DNA of 64,000 nucleotides from Campylobacter mucosalis (lineage in GTDB: Bacteria; Campylobacterota; Campylobacteria; Campylobacterales; Campylobacteraceae): contig NZ_CP053831.1 of NCBI RefSeq assembly GCF_013372205.1, forward strand, positions 868,001-932,000, written 5' to 3'. A model generated the notes under the pieces. The model saw only the letters and a list, made by a program, of their open reading frames with translations. It did no database searches and was not told the origin of the DNA. Of the stretch, positions 7,412 to 16,231 are shown in pieces. Each line of letters opens with the position of its first letter. Position 1 is the stretch's first letter. A program made the position numbers and the translations under genes.

Positions 7412-9552
7412 CTATACGCCTTTATCACAAAGCCACGTGAGCTATTTTTAAGTATAAAATCTGGACTAAAGCTAATGCGAGCAAAATCGCCAAATTCATC
7501 TTTTATAAGCCTTGCTGCCACCACTGCACGCTCTTTTGCTACGCCTTCGTTTACATATTTTTTTAGCCGTTCTAGTTCATCTTTTTTTAGTGTTTTTGCC
7601 ACTTCATAAGGTAGTCCAAGCCCCTTTTCATCGACTATTGCGATGATTTCGTATATGTAGTTTGAGTTATATCTTTGCAAAAAATCGCTCAGTCTATTTT
7701 TGCATATCTGTGTTGGCTCGTTTTTAGAGTCCATATCATAGCACTCAATTTTTGATACAAAGACAAGTTTTTTAGGCACTTCTGGCTTGGTTTGAGCCTC
7801 TAGTAACATTTTTAAATTCGTATTTTCATCTTCTAACCTATCTTGGTTGTTTAAATTTTCTTCTATATCTTTTGAAAGCTCTTCTATTTTTTTGTAATAC
7901 TCACTCGTGCTCATACTGCTTTTGCCTAAATTTGCGATACGCTCGTTTAGCTCTATTATGGTTTTGTTGTTATCTTTTATGGTTGATTTTGCTCTGTTTA
8001 GCTCATCTTTTAGCTGTGCTAGGCTGATGTCATCTTTGATATTTTGCTCATTTAGTTTGCCTCCGAGCTGTTTTTTTAGAGCGTTTATCTGCGAGGTTAA
8101 AATTTCATAATTTTTCATATCCACAGATGATGTTTTTTGCAAATTTTTTAGCTCGTTTTGGCTTGTTTTAAGCTCTGTTTTTGTGGCACTTAGGTTATTT
8201 TCTAAATTTTTAATGTTGTTGTTTTTTAAATCTAGCATATTTTTTAGCTCATTTATGCTTTTAGTAAGCTCGTTTATGCTATCGCTTTTTATGGCGATAG
8301 TTGAGTTTAAATCGCTATTTTGAGCTTTGAGCTCTTTTAAATTTTGCTTTAGATTTCTAGTTGAGTTTTGCTCCATGCTTAGCTCTTCTCTTGTTTTTAG
8401 TAGCTTTGCTCTTGTGGAATTTAGCTCAGAGCTTTGCATTTTTAGCTCCGTTATGCTTTGCTTTAGTAAAATCGTTGCGTTTTTTTCTATATCAAGGCTG
8501 TTTAAAGCCTCTTTTAGTTTAGCTTTAGTTGCGTTTAGTTCGGCATTTTTTGAATTTAGGTTGATAGAGATTTCGCTTAGTTTTTTTGTGGTGTTTTTCT
8601 CTGCTTCTAGGTTATTTACCAGTCTTTGCATATTTTTTTTACTAGCATTTAGCTCAAGTGTTAGGTTTAAAATTTCAGCATTTAAATCTATGATTTTATT
8701 TGATTTTCTAGACAGCTCATCTTCTAAAATACTCTTTTGCAAATCAAATCCATCAAGCACCCTGCCAAGCTCCTTTTTATTCTCGCTTTTTAACGCGCCA
8801 AGTTCGGCGTTTGCCCTTTCTAACTCATCTTTTATGTGGGCTAACTCTTTGTTTATATTTTGAAATTTAGCCAAACTCGCGTTTAACTCGAAATTTAATG
8901 TGTTGTTTAAATTTCGTAGTTCACTTTGGTTTGCGTCGCTTTGCCTTTTAAAACTTAAAAACTCCTCTGTTGCTATTGTTTTATTTTTATCGACATCAAG
9001 CTTAAATTTTATCATCTCATTTTCAAGCATAGCAATCTTTTTTTCATAGCTTGAAATGCTATTTAACCCGTTTTTTTGGGCTTCACTTAGCTCTTTTGTA
9101 AGCTTTTGAATGTTTTGATAGTGTTGCTCCTCTTGCTCGTTTAATGCCCTGTCGCTCTGTGCTACGACCTCGTCTTTTTGCTTTGTTAGTTCGTTTTTAA
9201 TGCTTTCTATCTTTTCAATAAGCTCTAAATTTTTCTCGCCAAGGTCAATATTATCAGCCACAAGTGCCTTGTTTTGACTTAATAGTTCAAGTATGCTAGT
9301 GCCGTTATCTTCGCTTACTGCAAAGCTTTGTGAGTAGCTTTTTGGCGTTATATAGCCACCATATTCATAAAGATTTGACTTGTTTATGTATTTTTCTTTT
9401 TCACTCTCTGGCAGATCATCAAATTTTAAAGAGTAAATTTTATACTCCTTTTCTGCCTCTTTTGTTTTTGGCGAAATATTGCTTAAAAATGATACTAAAA
9501 TAAAGGCAACAACGGCTATGATAACCGCCACAACGACTCTAGTTTGGCTCAA
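7408..9552 (-). CDS. Membrane-anchored long coiled-coil protein
   Basis: A 714-residue protein of unknown function. One N-terminal transmembrane helix (~7-26, VVVAVIIAVVAFILVSFLSN) leads to a short globular linker. About 480 residues of near-continuous coiled coil follow (~85-585) with repeating Glu/Asn/Lys/Leu units such as ELNSTRAKL and ELNATKAKL, so the central part looks internally duplicated. The last ~115 residues form a separate alpha/beta domain (from KLVFVSKIECYD to the C-terminal GFVIKAYR) that faintly resembles an OmpA-like fold without its peptidoglycan-binding Asp/Arg signature. The topology suggests a rod anchored in the inner membrane that spans the periplasm. It overlaps the methyltransferase gene by 4 bp. 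Confidence 0.7.
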   Translation of the reverse strand: MSQTRVVVAVIIAVVAFILVSFLSNISPKTKEAEKEYKIYSLKFDDLPESEKEKYINKSNLYEYGGYITPKSYSQSFAVSEDNGTSILELLSQNKALVADNIDLGEKNLELIEKIESIKNELTKQKDEVVAQSDRALNEQEEQHYQNIQKLTKELSEAQKNGLNSISSYEKKIAMLENEMIKFKLDVDKNKTIATEEFLSFKRQSDANQSELRNLNNTLNFELNASLAKFQNINKELAHIKDELERANAELGALKSENKKELGRVLDGFDLQKSILEDELSRKSNKIIDLNAEILNLTLELNASKKNMQRLVNNLEAEKNTTKKLSEISINLNSKNAELNATKAKLKEALNSLDIEKNATILLKQSITELKMQSSELNSTRAKLLKTREELSMEQNSTRNLKQNLKELKAQNSDLNSTIAIKSDSINELTKSINELKNMLDLKNNNIKNLENNLSATKTELKTSQNELKNLQKTSSVDMKNYEILTSQINALKKQLGGKLNEQNIKDDISLAQLKDELNRAKSTIKDNNKTIIELNERIANLGKSSMSTSEYYKKIEELSKDIEENLNNQDRLEDENTNLKMLLEAQTKPEVPKKLVFVSKIECYDMDSKNEPTQICKNRLSDFLQRYNSNYIYEIIAIVDEKGLGLPYEVAKTLKKDELERLKKYVNEGVAKERAVVAARLIKDEFGDFARISFSPDFILKNSSRGFVIKAYR

Positions 9553-9554
9553 GG

Positions 9555-10514
9555 CTATCCTCGTTTTTCTAAAATATCTTTTACAACTTGGTGTGCGTGA
9601 TTTAACGCAACGACGATAGAACCACCATTTTTAAGTACGAGATCTCCGCCGATGTAAAGCCCTTTTATGTTGCTTTCGTAGTTTTCGTTTACTTCAGGAT
9701 TTCCCTTGTCGTCTGTTTTTATGCCACATTTTTGTAAAAAATCAACAGGACTTGAGCCGCCTATGGCATAAACTACACGGTCATAAACGCGAATTTTACC
9801 GTTATTGTATTGGACTCTAACGCGTCCAGATTCGTTTTCTAGCTCGACTATATCGTGATTTAAGCGAACTTTGATCTTATCGTTTTGCTCTAACGCCCAA
9901 AGTGCCTCTTTGTTTGTTTCATTTACCCTAGAGAAGCTATCTTTTCTATATGCGATTGTGGTTTTGTTGTATTGACAAAGTTCGATAGCATACTCAACAG
10001 CTGAATTTCCGCCACCAACTACTAAAATCTTTTCTTTGCTTGAGCAGTTGTTTAGATTGAAATTTACAACCTCATTTAAAGATGGCGGAATTTTATAATC
10101 AGGCTTATTTGGTCTACCCATTTTGCCGATTGCTATCATTACATTTTTTGCTGTATATGTACCCTTGGCAGTTACTACGCTGAAATTTCCATCATCGTTT
10201 TTCTTGACATTTTCAACTTCACAGTTAAACTGCACTTCGATTTTGCCGTCATCAAGAAGCTTGTCAAAAAAATCAAGAGTGCTCTCTTTTGTGCCGTCTT
10301 CAAACGCCACTATGCCGTGAATTGTGCTATCTTGCCCTTTATACTCTTTATCGACACGCTTATTATCTTTGTAAAATTTTCTAATAGTTTGGTTGTGATT
10401 ATCTCCCTTTTCTATCATTAAAACATTTACAAGACCTGCTGTTTTTGCTTCAACTACGGCACCGATACCGCAAGGTCCGCCACCGATTACTACTAAATCA
10501 TAAATTTTTGACAT
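9555..10514 (-). CDS. FAD/NAD(P)-dependent oxidoreductase, thioredoxin-reductase-like
   Basis: A two-dinucleotide-fold flavoprotein. The FAD site is VIGGGPCGIG near the N-terminus, the NAD(P) site is VVGGGNSAVEYAI (~163-175) and the C-terminal FAD motif is GLYIGGDL. It lacks the CxxC redox pair of thioredoxin reductase, so it resembles YpdA/Bdr-type or ferredoxin/flavodoxin reductase-like members. I choose ATG at 10514 (MSKIYDL). It has GGAGG 5 bases upstream, whereas the longer frame would begin at a TTG lying within that ribosome site. The product is 319 residues. The electron partner is unknown. Confidence 0.82.
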   Translation of the reverse strand: MSKIYDLVVIGGGPCGIGAVVEAKTAGLVNVLMIEKGDNHNQTIRKFYKDNKRVDKEYKGQDSTIHGIVAFEDGTKESTLDFFDKLLDDGKIEVQFNCEVENVKKNDDGNFSVVTAKGTYTAKNVMIAIGKMGRPNKPDYKIPPSLNEVVNFNLNNCSSKEKILVVGGGNSAVEYAIELCQYNKTTIAYRKDSFSRVNETNKEALWALEQNDKIKVRLNHDIVELENESGRVRVQYNNGKIRVYDRVVYAIGGSSPVDFLQKCGIKTDDKGNPEVNENYESNIKGLYIGGDLVLKNGGSIVVALNHAHQVVKDILEKRG

Positions 10515-10607
10515 AAATGCCTCCAAAATTTTCTATACAATTAAGTCTATCAAAAACAATATTAAAACCAAAGAAATTTAATAATTTTATTTTGTTTAAA
10601 ATTATGA

Positions 10608-10636
10608 TATAATACTAGATTTTAAATTTCTAGGAG
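10608..10636 (+). promoter_or_regulatory. Promoter and ribosome site of the autotransporter
   Basis: TATAAT at 10608-10613 is preceded by TG one base upstream (extended -10, usual for Campylobacter sigma70 promoters), in a T-rich upstream tract. AGGAG at 10632-10636 sits 5 bases before the ATG at 10642. Confidence 0.65.
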
Positions 10637-10641
10637 ATTAA

Positions 10642-12447
10642 ATGAAAATTTCAAAAACAGCATGTATTTTAATATTAGGCGCTACTTTTGCAACAAATGC
10701 GGTGGCTTATAAAAATCTTAGCGATGTTAGAACTGCTTACTACTATACAAGAACACAATATCCAAATTTCCCAAATCTACAAGGCGATGGACTTAAAGCT
10801 CTAATTGGAACAGCAAGAGAATATATAATATTGTTATCTGTTAACAACCCAAGTCCACAAAATGAGGATGATAGAATTTTTATATCTACAAGCTTAAAAA
10901 GTAATTATAGTCAAATAACGGAGGGTTTTAAGCTTGCAAAAGAATGGCTATTAAATGAATCTGATAGAGATAAATCTCAAATAAATATTGATGAGATAAG
11001 AAACTGGCTAGACAATCAAGGAATCAATACTCTTGAAAAATTTAAAAATTTTACATTGGAGCAGTTAAAAAACAAAGAACAACTAGAAAAAGATTTAGAT
11101 AGTGCTTTGATTGATTTTAGAAAAAAGCTATCAGATAATCTAAATAAATATAAAGATGAATTAGAAAAGATAGTAATAGAAAAAGAAAAAGCAAGTGCTG
11201 CTGACCTAGATACATATAAAAAGGCTTTAGAAAGTACAAAAGACGCGATAGTAAGTATCGCAAAAGAGATGAACCAAGAAAATAAAGCCGATATGAGCCT
11301 AATAATATCAAAAGATAAAGAGTTGTCTAATGGTGATATTATAAAGGCTATATTAGACGTGGACGCATATAAATTTGAAGGACTAGATGGGATAAAAAAG
11401 CTAGCCTCTAAAGAAGACGAGTCTATATCGCAAGTCGTGAGTAATTTTGGTCAAAACAGTGTTATAAGCACTATACAAATCGGTTCTGAGCTAAATACCG
11501 CGACACGTCTTGCAAAGCTGTCAAATCCATATAATGAAAATTTAGCTCTAGCTTATGCTATTTCAAATTTAAAAAATGAAAATTTTGCAGACAATGATGG
11601 CTATGCTTTAAGCTCATTGGTTAGAGAATACACAAATAGATTTAACTACGACAACAACTTATGGGCTACGATAAATGGTGCAAAAGGCAACATTAAAGAT
11701 GGAGCAAACCCTAGTGTCTATGGATTTACTTTAGGTTATGATAAAGCATTTGATGATTTTATATTTGGTGGATTTGTCACATACGCTAAATCAAAAGCAA
11801 AAAATGAGATAATAAACAACAAGGCAGACAACTATCAACTTGGTGTTTATTCAAGGTCGTATATCAAAAACTATGAAATAGACTTTAAATTCTCTACTGG
11901 TATAGCAAAAAATAAAAATGAAAGAAATACAATCTTAGCAAATAGAGTAATCGTAAATGATTCAAAATACAACTCATACTTTAACTCTTTGGATATCAAC
12001 TATGGATATGTAGCAAAACTAGATAGCATGGAGGGATTATTTTTTAAACCATCTATTGGTTTAAATTTTAGTCATATAAAAAGTAATAGTTTTAGAGAAA
12101 ATGGTGAACTAGCTGTAAAATACAATGCTACAACATCAAAGGCGTTAAGTCTAAGAGTGTCTGGCGAGATAAGAAAATACCTAGAAAACGGTAGCTATTT
12201 TTATGTAACTCCTGGAATAGAAAAAGAAATTTATAAAAATGCAAACAATAGCGTTGTAACTTTTATAGGTTCAAACAATGACATTATATTTTCAGCAAGA
12301 GATAGGAAATCAACATTTTTAACACTACAAACTGGTGCTGATTTTACTATCACAAAATCGCTTAGTGCTAATGCAAATTTTGGCGTAAAAGCCTCAGCAC
12401 AAGAAAAATACTGCAATGGAACTCTTGGCATAAAATATAAATTTTAG
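10642..12447 (+). CDS. Autotransporter-barrel surface protein with helical passenger
   Basis: A 601-residue protein. The signal peptide (~1-22, ending TNAVA) is followed by ~300 residues rich in Lys/Glu/Leu that predict helices and coiled coil (for example ELEKIVIEKEKASAADL), not the beta-helix usual for type Va passengers. The last ~260 residues look like an autotransporter beta-barrel. They begin near WATINGAKGNI, show alternating strands such as FTLGYDKAFDDFIFGGFV, and end in Phe (LGIKYKF) as outer-membrane barrels do. The gene is monocistronic, with its own promoter and a strong terminator. It is likely surface-exposed and possibly an adhesin; the function is inferred from architecture only. 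Confidence 0.78.
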   Translation: MKISKTACILILGATFATNAVAYKNLSDVRTAYYYTRTQYPNFPNLQGDGLKALIGTAREYIILLSVNNPSPQNEDDRIFISTSLKSNYSQITEGFKLAKEWLLNESDRDKSQINIDEIRNWLDNQGINTLEKFKNFTLEQLKNKEQLEKDLDSALIDFRKKLSDNLNKYKDELEKIVIEKEKASAADLDTYKKALESTKDAIVSIAKEMNQENKADMSLIISKDKELSNGDIIKAILDVDAYKFEGLDGIKKLASKEDESISQVVSNFGQNSVISTIQIGSELNTATRLAKLSNPYNENLALAYAISNLKNENFADNDGYALSSLVREYTNRFNYDNNLWATINGAKGNIKDGANPSVYGFTLGYDKAFDDFIFGGFVTYAKSKAKNEIINNKADNYQLGVYSRSYIKNYEIDFKFSTGIAKNKNERNTILANRVIVNDSKYNSYFNSLDINYGYVAKLDSMEGLFFKPSIGLNFSHIKSNSFRENGELAVKYNATTSKALSLRVSGEIRKYLENGSYFYVTPGIEKEIYKNANNSVVTFIGSNNDIIFSARDRKSTFLTLQTGADFTITKSLSANANFGVKASAQEKYCNGTLGIKYKF

Positions 12448-12452
12448 ATATT

Positions 12453-12485
12453 TTTTAAGGTTTGAGTTAAACTCAAGCCTTAAAA
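12453..12485 (+). terminator. Rho-independent terminator, probably bidirectional
   Basis: Left arm 12453-12466 and right arm 12472-12485 pair over 14 bp with a single G-U pair around a 5-base loop. It lies 5 bp after the autotransporter stop. The flanking arms carry TTTT and AAAA, so the hairpin can also end the convergent aroG transcript whose stop is at 12498. Confidence 0.8.
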
Positions 12486-12497
12486 TCTAGTTCGATA

Positions 12498-13835
12498 TCA
12501 AGCCTTTTTTAAAAAATCAGCCACCATAAATGCAAGCTCAAGTGCCTGATCAGCATTTAGTCTTGGGTCACACTGCGTTTCATAACGATCTTTTAGGCTT
12601 TGTTCTGTTACATTAAACGCACCGCCAGTGCACTCTGTAACATCTTGTCCAGTCATCTCAAGATGTATGCCTCCTGGATACACGCCTTCGCTTCTTGAAA
12701 TTTCAAAAAAGCTCTTAACTTCACTTAAAATTTTATCAAATTCACGAGTTTTGTACTGGGCTACGCTAGTTGTGTTGCCGTGCATTGGGTCTATACTATA
12801 AACCATCTTTAACCCCTCGCGCTTAACATCACGAAGCAGGTTTGGCAGTCTATCATTTATCTTATCAGCTCCCATTCTTATGATTATATTTAGGCGTCCA
12901 GCTTCATTTTCTGGATTTAGTTTAGCTGACAAATTTATAATGTCATCTGCTGTCGCGTTTGGTCCTATTTTTACACCTATTGGGTTTTTTACTCCACTTA
13001 AAAAATGCACGTGAGCGTCATCTATACCGCGCGTTCTCTCGCCTATCCAAAGCATATGAGCCGAGCAGTCATACCACTCGCCACTTAGGCTATCCTCTCT
13101 AGTCATAGCCTCTTCATAAGGAAGCAACAACGCTTCATGAGATGTGTAAAATGATGTTTGGCTTATGGCTGGAGTGTTTTCAGATGTCATACCACAAGCC
13201 TCCATAAACGCCAAAGTCTTAGTCAAGCTATCTGTTAGCTGGGTATATTTCTCATCTATCTCAGCACGTTTTGTAAAGCCTAAATTCCACTTATGTATCT
13301 GATGTAAATCAGCCAAACCGCCACGCGAAAATGCACGAAGCAAGTTCATGGTAGAAGCCGACCGATAGTACGCTTCTATCATACGTTTTGGATCTGGCAC
13401 ACGTGCTGATTGACTAAATTCAAAACCATTTATAATATCGCCTCTATAACTAGGTAGTTTTACACCATTTACTTCTTCAAAGTCTGAGCTTCTAGGTTTT
13501 GCAAACTGCCCTGCTAGACGTCCTACTTTTACTATCGGACAGCCTCCAGCATAGGTTAAAACTATTGCCATTTGAAGTATGACTTTAAACATATCCCTGA
13601 TATTGTTTGCGTTAAAATTTGCAAAGCTTTCAGCACAATCCCCACCTTGAAGCAAAAACGCCTTACCTTCACAAACCTTAGCAAGTTCTGCCTTTAAATT
13701 TCTAGCCTCTCCTGCAAAAACAAGTGGTGGAAAACCTTTTAATTTTTCTTCAATATTTTTTAGTTCGTCTTTATCTAAATATTTTGGTTGCTGAAGTATG
13801 TTGTAATTTCTCCAGCTATCCCTACTCCAAGCCAT
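12498..13835 (-). CDS. aroG: Class II 3-deoxy-7-phosphoheptulonate (DAHP) synthase
   Basis: Condenses phosphoenolpyruvate and erythrose 4-phosphate, the first step of the shikimate pathway for aromatic amino acids. The 445-residue protein is of the plant-like class II type. It begins [17 protein letters not shown], has the conserved [11 protein letters not shown] with the metal-binding Cys, [27 protein letters not shown], and [18 protein letters not shown] near the end. The length is typical. It is monocistronic and divergent from the RarD genes. Confidence 0.95.
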   Translation of the reverse strand: MAWSRDSWRNYNILQQPKYLDKDELKNIEEKLKGFPPLVFAGEARNLKAELAKVCEGKAFLLQGGDCAESFANFNANNIRDMFKVILQMAIVLTYAGGCPIVKVGRLAGQFAKPRSSDFEEVNGVKLPSYRGDIINGFEFSQSARVPDPKRMIEAYYRSASTMNLLRAFSRGGLADLHQIHKWNLGFTKRAEIDEKYTQLTDSLTKTLAFMEACGMTSENTPAISQTSFYTSHEALLLPYEEAMTREDSLSGEWYDCSAHMLWIGERTRGIDDAHVHFLSGVKNPIGVKIGPNATADDIINLSAKLNPENEAGRLNIIIRMGADKINDRLPNLLRDVKREGLKMVYSIDPMHGNTTSVAQYKTREFDKILSEVKSFFEISRSEGVYPGGIHLEMTGQDVTECTGGAFNVTEQSLKDRYETQCDPRLNADQALELAFMVADFLKKA

Positions 13836-13944
13836 TTTTATCCTTATTGTTTAAATTTAAGCTCTGATTATAGCATTAAAAAGCTAAATTTTAAACAACT
13901 TAAATTATAATTAGCAACTTTAAAATTTAAAAAAGGTAGAGAGA

Positions 13945-14838
13945 TTGGATTTAAAAAACGAACGCACAAAAGGCTTTTTGTATGCACTTTTTGCCTTTTT
14001 CTTTTGGGGTAGCTTCTCGCCATTTTTTAAACTTTATGGCACTGATATTAGTTCGTATGAAATTTTAATTCATCGCATTATTTGGTCGGTTGTATTTTTA
14101 GCGATTGTGCTCTATTTTTTTGGCGGTTTTGCTAGTGTGGTTCAAATTTTAAGGCATAAAAAGATAAGAAACGCTCTTTTAACAAGTGGTTTTTTAATAA
14201 GTCTAAACTGGTGGACTTACGTTTTAGCCGTAAGTAGCGGACAAATTTTAGAGGCTGGACTTGGTCAGTTTTTAACTCCGCTTATTAGTATGATGCTTGG
14301 TGCTTTAATATTTAAAGAAAAGCTAAGTGGTGTTGCAAAATTTGCGATATTTATCGTGTTTTTAGCAGTTCTTTTGCAAGTTTATGCGCTTGGAAATTTT
14401 CCAGTCGTAGCACTTATGCTTGGCTTGTCGTTTGCGTTTTATGGAGTGATTAGAAAGAGAGTTAAAGTGCCTGGTATAGCTGCTATTTTTGTTGAAACGC
14501 TACTTTTGTTGCCGTTGTGTTTTGGGTATTTTTTGTATCTATTTTTTGCAAATCAGAGCCACTTTAACGCCGATTTAAACGGATTTTTGATGATAGCTTC
14601 AGGTGTAATAACAGTCGTTCCGCTAATCATTTATAATATGGCTACGGCTCGTGTAGATCTTAGCATTTTAGGCTTTATGCAATATATCATACCAACGATG
14701 TCTGTAGGGTTTGGGATATATTTTGGCGAAGAGCTTGGGGTGCTAAAATTTTGCTCGTTTGCACTTATTTGGTTTGCAATCGTGCTAGTTAGCGTGGATG
14801 GAATTTTAAGAAAAAGAGGTAAAAATGCTACAAAATGA
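13945..14838 (+). CDS. EamA/RarD-type drug/metabolite transporter, first copy
   Basis: A 297-residue integral membrane protein with ten predicted helices of the EamA (DMT) superfamily, RarD subfamily: FLYALFAFFFWG at the start, YEILIHRIIWS in helix 2, and the conserved SLNWWTYVLAV. The start codon is TTG at 13945 after a weak AAGG-type site. RarD proteins are putative permeases of unproven substrate. It is followed by a paralogue that overlaps by 14 bp, a tandem duplication. Confidence 0.85.
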   Translation: MDLKNERTKGFLYALFAFFFWGSFSPFFKLYGTDISSYEILIHRIIWSVVFLAIVLYFFGGFASVVQILRHKKIRNALLTSGFLISLNWWTYVLAVSSGQILEAGLGQFLTPLISMMLGALIFKEKLSGVAKFAIFIVFLAVLLQVYALGNFPVVALMLGLSFAFYGVIRKRVKVPGIAAIFVETLLLLPLCFGYFLYLFFANQSHFNADLNGFLMIASGVITVVPLIIYNMATARVDLSILGFMQYIIPTMSVGFGIYFGEELGVLKFCSFALIWFAIVLVSVDGILRKRGKNATK

Positions 14839-15706
14839 GAGCCAAAAGGGATTTTTATACGCATTTTTGGCATTTTTTAGCTGGGGTGTTTTATTTCCCA
14901 TATTTTTTAGCCTGTATGATGGTGTTGGCTCGTATGAAATTTTAGCCCACCGCATTATTTGGTCGGCAATTTTTATGGCGATATTTTTATCATTTAGCTC
15001 AAAGCTTAAAGAAACTATTTTGATTTTAAAGCAAAAACGCATAAGAAATGCTCTTTTATTAAGCGGTTTTTTAATAAGTCTAAACTGGTGGATATACGTC
15101 TATGCCGTAGGCAACGGGCAAATTTTAGAGGCTAGTCTTGGGTATTTTATAAATCCACTTATGAATATGCTTCTTGGTGCTGTTGTGCTAAAAGAGCGTT
15201 TAAATTTTGTCGGCAAAATAGCCGTCAGTATCGTTGCCCTTGCTGTTTTATTTCAAATTTACACCATTGGCTCACTACCGTTAATAGCCATATTTTTACC
15301 GCTATCGTTTGCTATTTACGCACTCGTTAGAAAAAAGGTTAAAGTCCCTGCTATGCAAGGGCTTTTTATAGAAACGCTTCTTGTGTTTCCGTTTGCTGTT
15401 TTGTATTTTGTATTTATAAATTTTAATGCCACTAGCCATTTTGTCCTTAGTTTAAATGGCTTACTTATGGTGCTTTCAGGGCTTATAACTATATTTCCAC
15501 TTGTAGCATTTAATGCCGCTACCACAAGGATTAGCCTAACTTCGCTTGGCTTTATGCAGTGTCTTAGCCCTACCCTTTCAGCGTGTGTGGCAGTTATTTT
15601 GTTTAACGAAGTATTAAGCCTAAATAGAGCAGTATCCTTTGGGCTAATTTGGTTGGCTATTGGTATTGTTAGTTTTGATTTGATAATAAGGAGAAAAAAT
15701 GGATGA
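14825..15706 (+). CDS. EamA/RarD-type transporter, second copy (tandem paralogue)
   Basis: A 293-residue ten-helix DMT-family protein closely similar along its length to the preceding gene (GFLYAFLAFFSWG, YEILAHRIIWS, SLNWWIYVYAVGNGQ). A 28-bp stretch is identical between the copies (14188-14215 and 15065-15092). It begins with ATG inside the last codons of copy 1, so it is translationally coupled. The two proteins may act as a pair or have diverged in substrate. Confidence 0.85.
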   Translation: MLQNESQKGFLYAFLAFFSWGVLFPIFFSLYDGVGSYEILAHRIIWSAIFMAIFLSFSSKLKETILILKQKRIRNALLLSGFLISLNWWIYVYAVGNGQILEASLGYFINPLMNMLLGAVVLKERLNFVGKIAVSIVALAVLFQIYTIGSLPLIAIFLPLSFAIYALVRKKVKVPAMQGLFIETLLVFPFAVLYFVFINFNATSHFVLSLNGLLMVLSGLITIFPLVAFNAATTRISLTSLGFMQCLSPTLSACVAVILFNEVLSLNRAVSFGLIWLAIGIVSFDLIIRRKNG

Positions 15707-16157
15707 TAATATATCGTTTGCTATGTTTATAGCTTGTTCTGTGGCTCTTGCACTTTATATGCAAATTCAGAGGCTTACAAAAAATATAGACGCAAATGAG
15801 GCAAATGAAAAGCCCTCAAATACACGCTATAAAATTTCACAGCAAGAGAATAAGAGTGCTAAATACATAGCCTTTTGCGATATCATAGATGAAAAGATTA
15901 GAGAGCTTAGGGCTATGGCTGATGATATGGCTATTGATGGCAAAAAAGATGAATTTTTAGAAAATTTAAGTCAGATAAGCAAAAAGCTAACTTTTGTGCA
16001 AACTATGAATACGAACTCTGATACGACCAAATGGGAGGCTGAACTATTTGAAATTTTAGAGCGTATAGAAAATTTAGTAAGCCTAAATTTAAAAGATGGC
16101 GAAAGTATAAACTCAAAACTAAGAGATAGCTTAAGAGATGAGTTTAAAAATCTGTGA
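15699..16157 (+). CDS. Small membrane-anchored protein of unknown function
   Basis: A 152-residue protein with one N-terminal membrane helix (~7-22, FAMFIACSVALALYMQ), then a charged cytoplasmic or periplasmic helical tail (repeated KKDEFLENLSQISKKL-like segments). No known domain is visible. It overlaps the second rarD copy by 8 bp, so it is probably expressed with it. Confidence 0.7.
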   Translation: MDDNISFAMFIACSVALALYMQIQRLTKNIDANEANEKPSNTRYKISQQENKSAKYIAFCDIIDEKIRELRAMADDMAIDGKKDEFLENLSQISKKLTFVQTMNTNSDTTKWEAELFEILERIENLVSLNLKDGESINSKLRDSLRDEFKNL

Positions 16158-16231
16158 AATTTTAGTTTTTATATTAATTTAAAACTTTAAGTTATATCAT
16201 TTCTCTAACACTTTTTAGTAGGAGGAATGAT

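Noticed and set aside
8327-8863. 178-residue plus-strand open frame opposite the coiled-coil gene
   Set aside because: Ser/Phe-rich composition is exactly what the antisense of a Leu/Glu/Asn coiled coil gives. No ribosome site, no known domain.
10524-10526. TTG start for the oxidoreductase giving MEAFMSK
   Set aside because: This TTG is part of the GGAGG ribosome site; ATG at 10514 has ideal spacing and matches the usual N-terminus of such flavoproteins.
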